Source: Pseudomonadota bacterium
GTDB taxonomy: Bacteria; Pseudomonadota; Gammaproteobacteria; Burkholderiales; Burkholderiaceae_C
Direction of reading: 5' to 3'
Assembly: GCA_021805825.1 (NCBI GenBank)
Contig: JAJZEC010000010.1
Location: forward strand, 1 to 64,000
DNA length: 64,000 nt
The translations under genes were made by a program, and so were the position numbers. Shown here piece by piece: positions 59,847-64,000 of this stretch. Each line of letters opens with the position of its first letter. The first letter of the stretch is position 1. The notes beneath the pieces are model-generated. The model saw only the letters and a program-made list of their open reading frames with translations. It was not told the DNA's origin and made no database searches.

Positions 59847-61916
59847 CTAGAGCGGGATGTCGTCGTCCATGTCGAGATCCTGGGGGGGGTTGTCGCTGCC
59901 AGCCGCCTCCGCGGGGGGCTCCTGGCCGCCCGCCGGGAGCCGCTCGAATCGGATCACCCATGCAGCATCGCCTCCGGCTTGCGCCATCCTGGTGAAGCCC
60001 GACTGCAGTTCGGCAAGCAGCGGTTGCAGCGCGCCGGCGTCCAGAGCGGCGACGGCCGCCTTCAGGACGGCGCGCAGTTCGGGGCTGTCGTGACGCGGGT
60101 TGAAGGGAATCTGCAGGGACGAGCCCAGCAGGCGGCTGCGCTCCTCGGCGATCTGTTTGAGAAACAGCAGCAGATCCTGGCCTATCTCTTCAGGGTCATC
60201 GCTCAGGGCGGGGGGCTTTTGCTGCTGGAGTTCGTCCCTGTGCCGGGCGATGCGATCCGGCAGATCCGACACCCTTTCCTCGCTGGGAAGGTCCAGCAGT
60301 TGCAGCCAGTTGCGCACCGCGGCGCGGGGGTCGCCGCGCCCGCCCGAGGGGAACTGGATTTCGACCCACGCTTCCTCGTTCCACGCCTGGTGCTGGATGA
60401 TCAGCAGGACGCCCAGCGGGGCCACGGAGTCGTCGACCAGGATCCGGCATGGCGCCGAGCGCTGCGGGTCGATGAGCTGGAGCAGGCGATCCACCCGCGG
60501 CACGTAGCCCGTCCATTGCCACGCATGCACCTGGTCGCTGGCCAGGCGGTTGCCGCGCAATCCGATGGCTTCCAGCACCTTGCGGATCTGCTCCGCGGAC
60601 AGTCCGCCGGCATCGGGCGTCCTGCCCAGCCACTGGTACAGATGGTTGTTGTTGTCCAGTCCGGCGGCGCGGGCCACGGCGCCGATGGCCAGCCCCTGCA
60701 GTTCGATGAGTTGCTGCGCCGCATCCACGTAGAGATCCGGATCCGCTTCCAGCGAGGGTTGCGGCGCCCCCTCGCTGCGGCGGGTGGCGCGCAGCAGCCC
60801 GAGGATCGACTGCTGCGCGGTGCGCACCTCGGCCACGCGCTCGCCTAGCAGATCACGCAGGTCGCGCGGCGCGCGCCCATCGCCCGGCCGCGTGTCCTGC
60901 CCCGGAATCCACTCGAGGACGACCCACGCCGTGCGGTGCCGCGCCTGGTCGGGCACCTCGAGCAGGCCGTACTGACGCGTCGTGGGCCGGGCCTCCACGG
61001 TCAGGGTGGCCTGCTGCAGTGCGGGCCCCAGAACCCTCAGCACCTCGCCCAGTGCCTGCATCCGTCCGGGGGTCACAGTCCAGTAGTGCGTGGCATCGCT
61101 GACCAGCAGCCAGCGATCCTTGCGTGCGATGTCGGTCGCCAGCCCCAGGTCGAGCATCAGGCGACGGGCGCGTGACTCGGACAGGTACCTGGGATCCTTC
61201 AGCCACGCCGAGATCTGCGCCGTCTTGAGTTCCGCGCGCCTGCCGACCTGGCGCTGCGTCTCACCTCGCAGCAGGATCAACTGCTCGGCCAGGGTGGCGC
61301 CGCCCTGGCTCTGTTCGAGCAGGTCGCGCAGGCCGTTGGACGGCCATTGCCCGAGTTGCTTGAGCTTTTGCTGCAGCCGCTTGTCGAGTCCCGCGATCTT
61401 GCGCAGCTTGAGGAATTCGTGGCCTGCGCACAATTGCGCGGGCGAGGGCGCCTCAGCCCCGCCGGGTGCGCCGCGCTCGGGCCGTGTGACGCCTTCGAGC
61501 ACGACCCACGTGCCGGCGTCCTCATCGTCCGCCTTGCTGCTGCGGGAGCCTTGCGGCGACGCGATCTGCAGAATGGGGGTGGGCAGCGCCGCGCGATCGA
61601 CGTTGACGAGCAGATTCCACGCCGTTCCGGCTGGGGCCTGCACGCGCAGCACCTCGAGCGCCCGCCGCAGATGCGGATCCTTGGCGCTGCAGTACCAGAC
61701 ATGCACCCGGTCTGCACGCAGCGCACCACCCGGGCAGCCCAGCCGCTCGAGCAGGGCGTCGAGATCGTCGGCGAAGGGTTGCGCGGAGGCCACGCCGTCG
61801 GAGGGGTCGTCGACCCATGACACGAGTTCCTCGCTGAGCGCGACATCACCCGCCACGTCCGGTTGCTGCAGCGCGTACAGCGCCTTCGCGAGTTCGGCCT
61901 TCTGATTCCATCGCAT
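59847..61916 (-). CDS. Triple-repeat protein of unknown function with SSB-like C-terminal tip
   Basis: 689 residues, GGGAG nine bases before ATG 61916. Three internal repeats of about 190 residues each start near 30, 232 and 420: ELVSWVDDP, AQISAWLKDP and HLYQWLGRTP, each followed by a helix pair with L-x-LGL-like residues and then DRVHVW, DRWLLV and DQVHAW. WVVLE-like beta strands recur (GTWVVLE, TAWVVLE, AWVEIQF, WVIRFE). The final 27 residues are a Pro/Gln/Ala linker ending DMDDDIPL, close to the DDDIPF tip of SSB. No catalytic motif is seen. It is divergent from the AAA+ gene; the two probably work together. Confidence 0.8.
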   Translation of the reverse strand: MRWNQKAELAKALYALQQPDVAGDVALSEELVSWVDDPSDGVASAQPFADDLDALLERLGCPGGALRADRVHVWYCSAKDPHLRRALEVLRVQAPAGTAWNLLVNVDRAALPTPILQIASPQGSRSSKADDEDAGTWVVLEGVTRPERGAPGGAEAPSPAQLCAGHEFLKLRKIAGLDKRLQQKLKQLGQWPSNGLRDLLEQSQGGATLAEQLILLRGETQRQVGRRAELKTAQISAWLKDPRYLSESRARRLMLDLGLATDIARKDRWLLVSDATHYWTVTPGRMQALGEVLRVLGPALQQATLTVEARPTTRQYGLLEVPDQARHRTAWVVLEWIPGQDTRPGDGRAPRDLRDLLGERVAEVRTAQQSILGLLRATRRSEGAPQPSLEADPDLYVDAAQQLIELQGLAIGAVARAAGLDNNNHLYQWLGRTPDAGGLSAEQIRKVLEAIGLRGNRLASDQVHAWQWTGYVPRVDRLLQLIDPQRSAPCRILVDDSVAPLGVLLIIQHQAWNEEAWVEIQFPSGGRGDPRAAVRNWLQLLDLPSEERVSDLPDRIARHRDELQQQKPPALSDDPEEIGQDLLLFLKQIAEERSRLLGSSLQIPFNPRHDSPELRAVLKAAVAALDAGALQPLLAELQSGFTRMAQAGGDAAWVIRFERLPAGGQEPPAEAAGSDNPPQDLDMDDDIPL

Positions 61917-62321
61917 GGTTGCTGCTCCCTTCCTGCGGCGCGGGCGGCCCCGGGGGCTTGTGCGCCGGGGACGGTCGGGCCGTCTGTGCATGGGTTGTAC
62001 CAGAATGTTCCGTACTGTATGGGGTCGAGGGTCAGGCGCCGGGCAGCTCTGGATCAGGCTGCGCGCAACATAAATATAACTTGTTGTACTTTAGAAAAGG
62101 TGTCTTGCGACGTTCATTCTCGTTCTTGCGCGTCCAGGCTCCGGGCTGGCCACCCTCTTCTGCCATCATCGCTGCCGTCGAGATCGGGGTTGGTGGTAGC
62201 GAGCGCCCAGGCGCGCTGGACAAAAAGTACAAAAAGTTATCGTATCTGCCCCAAGGGTTGCGCGAGCTCGCAACGACGGGCGGAACCTGTAAGCCGCCCG
62301 GTATCAGGCCAGGGGTTCCCG
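61917..62321. promoter_or_regulatory. AT-rich divergent promoter region of the triple-repeat/AAA+ pair
   Basis: 405 bases, far more AT-rich than the surroundings at 62066-62100 and 62219-62245. Two related elements point outward: AAAGTACAACAAGTTATATT on the minus strand (62073-62092) and GACAAAAAGTACAAAAAGTT on the plus strand (62219-62238). TGGACA at 62217-62222 could be a -35 box for the AAA+ gene. The same elements occur in the 31.8-32.0 kb region. Confidence 0.6.
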
Positions 62322-63836
62322 ATGGATGAACAGCAACAGGAGATCGAGCTGCGGATTCGCCGGCTCGCAGAGGAAGTCGCGGCGCAGGCGCCGGATGCCA
62401 TCGCTTGCACCATTCGTGGAGTTCTTTTGGGGCGTGCCGGTGTGCCCGCCGCCGACTCCCCGGACTACATCCACCATCTGCACGCCTGCCTGCATGCCCG
62501 CGAGCGGGCACGCAGGACGCACGCTCTGACCCATTTCGCCGAGGATCTTCGCCATGGCCGCCTGGGCGACGCTGTACGTTGCCAGTCCGAGGGCTGGTGG
62601 GATCTTGCCGAGGCCATCGGCTCGGACCGCGCGGCCAACCGGCGCGCCTACCGCGAGTTCTGCGCGGGCAACCGGGCTGCCGCAGCGCAGATGACGCCTC
62701 GCCTCCTGCGATCCCTGCGGGCGCTGGAGGGGGCAACGGGGCCGGATCTGCGCGTTGCGCAGGAAGTGGGCACCCTGCATCTGGCAGTCGAGCTTGCGTT
62801 GCTGCAGGGACACGCGGAAATGGCTGCGCGTGCCTACAGACTGCTTGCGGAGCAGGATTTCGTGGTCATGGATGCGGAAAAGCTCCAGCGCCTGGCCGGG
62901 CTGGCCCTGCAGTACGCCAGCGCGCAGGCCGAGGGCCCCGCGGCCGATGCCGAGGCCGGCGCGGTGCGCGTCATCCAGAGTTTCGTCCACGACGAGCGGG
63001 AGAAGAACACCCTTCGCCGCCTGCTCCCGCTGACCCTTCCCATCCCCAAGGCCGCCTGGCCGTCCGACGATCGCTGGGCCGCCAGGCTGCTGGCGATGTA
63101 CCCGTGGAACGAAGCGTTGATCCACGAATTGCTTCGCCATGCGACCTGGCAGCGCAACATGGGGCAGCCGTTCATCCAGTTCCCGCCCATGCTGCTGGTG
63201 GGAGATCGAGGAACCTCCAAGACCTCCTTCGCGCGCTCGCTGGGCAAGGAGCTGGGCCTGGCCACGGTATTCCTCAATTTCGCCGGAGCGGCCGACAACA
63301 TGGCGCTCAAGGGGGCCGCGCGGGGTTGGGGGACGAGCCGTCCGAGCTATCTGCTGGAGGCCATCGCCCGCCACCGCACGCCGAACCTGCTGGTGCAGGC
63401 CGACGAAGTCGACAAGATCGCGCGCGACACGCGCAACGGAAATGCGGCCCACACCCTGCTGTCCTTGCTGGAGAAGCAGAGCGCGCGCAGCATGCTCGAC
63501 GAGTACCTGCTGGGCGACGCCGATCTGTCGCACCTGAACTGGATCGCCACCGCCAATGACTTGCGCGCATTGAGCAGCCCGCTGCGCAGCCGTTTCCATG
63601 TCGTGCACGTCGACGGCCCCGGCCCGGAGCACTTCGACACGATCTTGCGCAACATCCGGCGATCGACCGCCGAGGAACTCGCGTTGCGCGAGGAATTCCT
63701 TCCCGATCTGCCCGTGGAAATCGTCGAGGAATTGCGGCAGGGCTTCCGCCAATGCCGGGACATGCGCAGGCTCCGCCGTGCCGTCGAGGTCGCTCTCGCC
63801 GGGGCGGCCGTGAAGCGCCCTGCGCTGCTGAACTGA
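62322..63836 (+). CDS. Lon-like AAA+ ATPase without protease domain
   Basis: 504 residues from ATG 62322. The first 240 are helical (MDEQQQEIELRIRRLAEEVA, repeats of Ala/Arg helices). The AAA+ module follows: Walker A GDRGTSKTS (about 294), DEVDK Walker B (about 361), EKQSARSMLDEYLLGDADLS as in Lon, sensor 1 ATAN (about 409), and LSSPLRSRF with the arginine finger. Walker A has Ser where Gly is usual before the Lys. The chain stops soon after the lid, so no Lon protease domain. Likely remodels a protein partner, perhaps the divergent repeat protein. Confidence 0.82.
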   Translation: MDEQQQEIELRIRRLAEEVAAQAPDAIACTIRGVLLGRAGVPAADSPDYIHHLHACLHARERARRTHALTHFAEDLRHGRLGDAVRCQSEGWWDLAEAIGSDRAANRRAYREFCAGNRAAAAQMTPRLLRSLRALEGATGPDLRVAQEVGTLHLAVELALLQGHAEMAARAYRLLAEQDFVVMDAEKLQRLAGLALQYASAQAEGPAADAEAGAVRVIQSFVHDEREKNTLRRLLPLTLPIPKAAWPSDDRWAARLLAMYPWNEALIHELLRHATWQRNMGQPFIQFPPMLLVGDRGTSKTSFARSLGKELGLATVFLNFAGAADNMALKGAARGWGTSRPSYLLEAIARHRTPNLLVQADEVDKIARDTRNGNAAHTLLSLLEKQSARSMLDEYLLGDADLSHLNWIATANDLRALSSPLRSRFHVVHVDGPGPEHFDTILRNIRRSTAEELALREEFLPDLPVEIVEELRQGFRQCRDMRRLRRAVEVALAGAAVKRPALLN

Positions 63837-63842
63837 GGCGCC

Positions 63843-63866
63843 GGGCTGCAGCCGCCTGCGCAGCCC
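63843..63866 (+). terminator. Hairpin after the AAA+ gene
   Basis: GGGCTGC-10 bases-GCAGCCC, a perfect seven-pair inverted repeat starting seven bases after the stop. No T run. It may be a terminator. The remaining bases to the window end show nothing recognisable. Confidence 0.35.
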
Positions 63867-64000
63867 GCAGCGTCCGGGCGGGATGGCCGGGCGTTTACAC
63901 TCGGCCGTCCGGCCCCCGGGCTTGCGATCGGTGATCGCACCCGTCAGACACTGCCCGGCCCGCACGCGCTGCCGCGGTCTGCGGGCACGCCGCGTCAAGG

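Overview
The window is a high-GC (roughly 70 percent by eye) chromosomal segment with dense gene packing, GTGA/ATGA start-stop overlaps and strongly GC-ending codons. The gene set (OpgD/OpgH-type glucan synthesis, Lrp/DadA, OFA-type MFS carrier, DUF1365-cyclopropane-synthase-FolE2 block, arsenosugar genes, NsrR) suggests a betaproteobacterium of the Burkholderiales type. This is inference; no rRNA or species marker is present.

Layout. 1-9.1 kb: the start of an HlyD-type adaptor cut by the left edge, a PAS-PAS-GGDEF-EAL protein, haloacid dehalogenase, GST, a 1.2-kilo-residue hemerythrin/GAF/GGDEF/globin-like/GAF/EAL sensor, rhodanese and a small membrane protein. 9.3-11.2 kb: ilvD. 11.2-17.6 kb (minus): a five-gene operon of outer-membrane efflux lipoprotein, HlyD adaptor, OpgD/G, OpgH and an SDR. 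17.7-25.3 kb (minus): an eight-gene operon starting with folE2 and running through FAD oxidoreductase, DUF1365, cyclopropane-fatty-acid-synthase-like methyltransferase, chalcone-isomerase-like protein, MFS, DUF3833 and SDR. 25.6-31.7 kb: a DGC-domain protein with a palindromic operator, NsrR-like regulator, membrane glycosyltransferase-like protein, SH3b protein, phosphodiesterase, pterin dehydratase and an unknown membrane protein. 32.2-35.9 kb: an accessory block with a tRNA-Ile(TAT), two small unknown genes and a type II restriction endonuclease/m5C methyltransferase pair. 35.9-42.6 kb: acyl-CoA synthetase, aldo/keto reductase, Lrp regulator, dadA and an OFA-type carrier.

43.1-57.3 kb is the most interesting part. 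Three plus-strand transcription units (DoxX-MFS-phosphoesterase; DsrE-membrane protein-MTA phosphorylase; ArsS-TVP38/FAD fusion-two glycosyltransferases-FAD oxidoreductase) face a minus-strand unit of two small paralogous peptides, a DUF692 (MNIO) enzyme, a DUF2063 (HvfC/BufC) partner and a DsbG-like thiol protein. The three plus units and both peptide genes are each preceded by the same two-box element, TGTCAGG-15 nt-CGACCAA, always with identical spacing and 48-77 nt before the start codon. It looks like an ECF-sigma promoter family joining arsenosugar synthesis to a ribosomally made, MNIO-modified peptide pathway.

57.4-64 kb: a ClC channel with divergent MarR regulator, then a divergent pair consisting of a 689-residue triple-repeat protein with an SSB-like C-terminal tip and a Lon-like AAA+ ATPase without protease domain. 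Their AT-rich intergenic region shares a sequence element with the region in front of the tRNA/restriction block 30 kb away, and a small protein of that block also ends in an SSB-like acidic tip.
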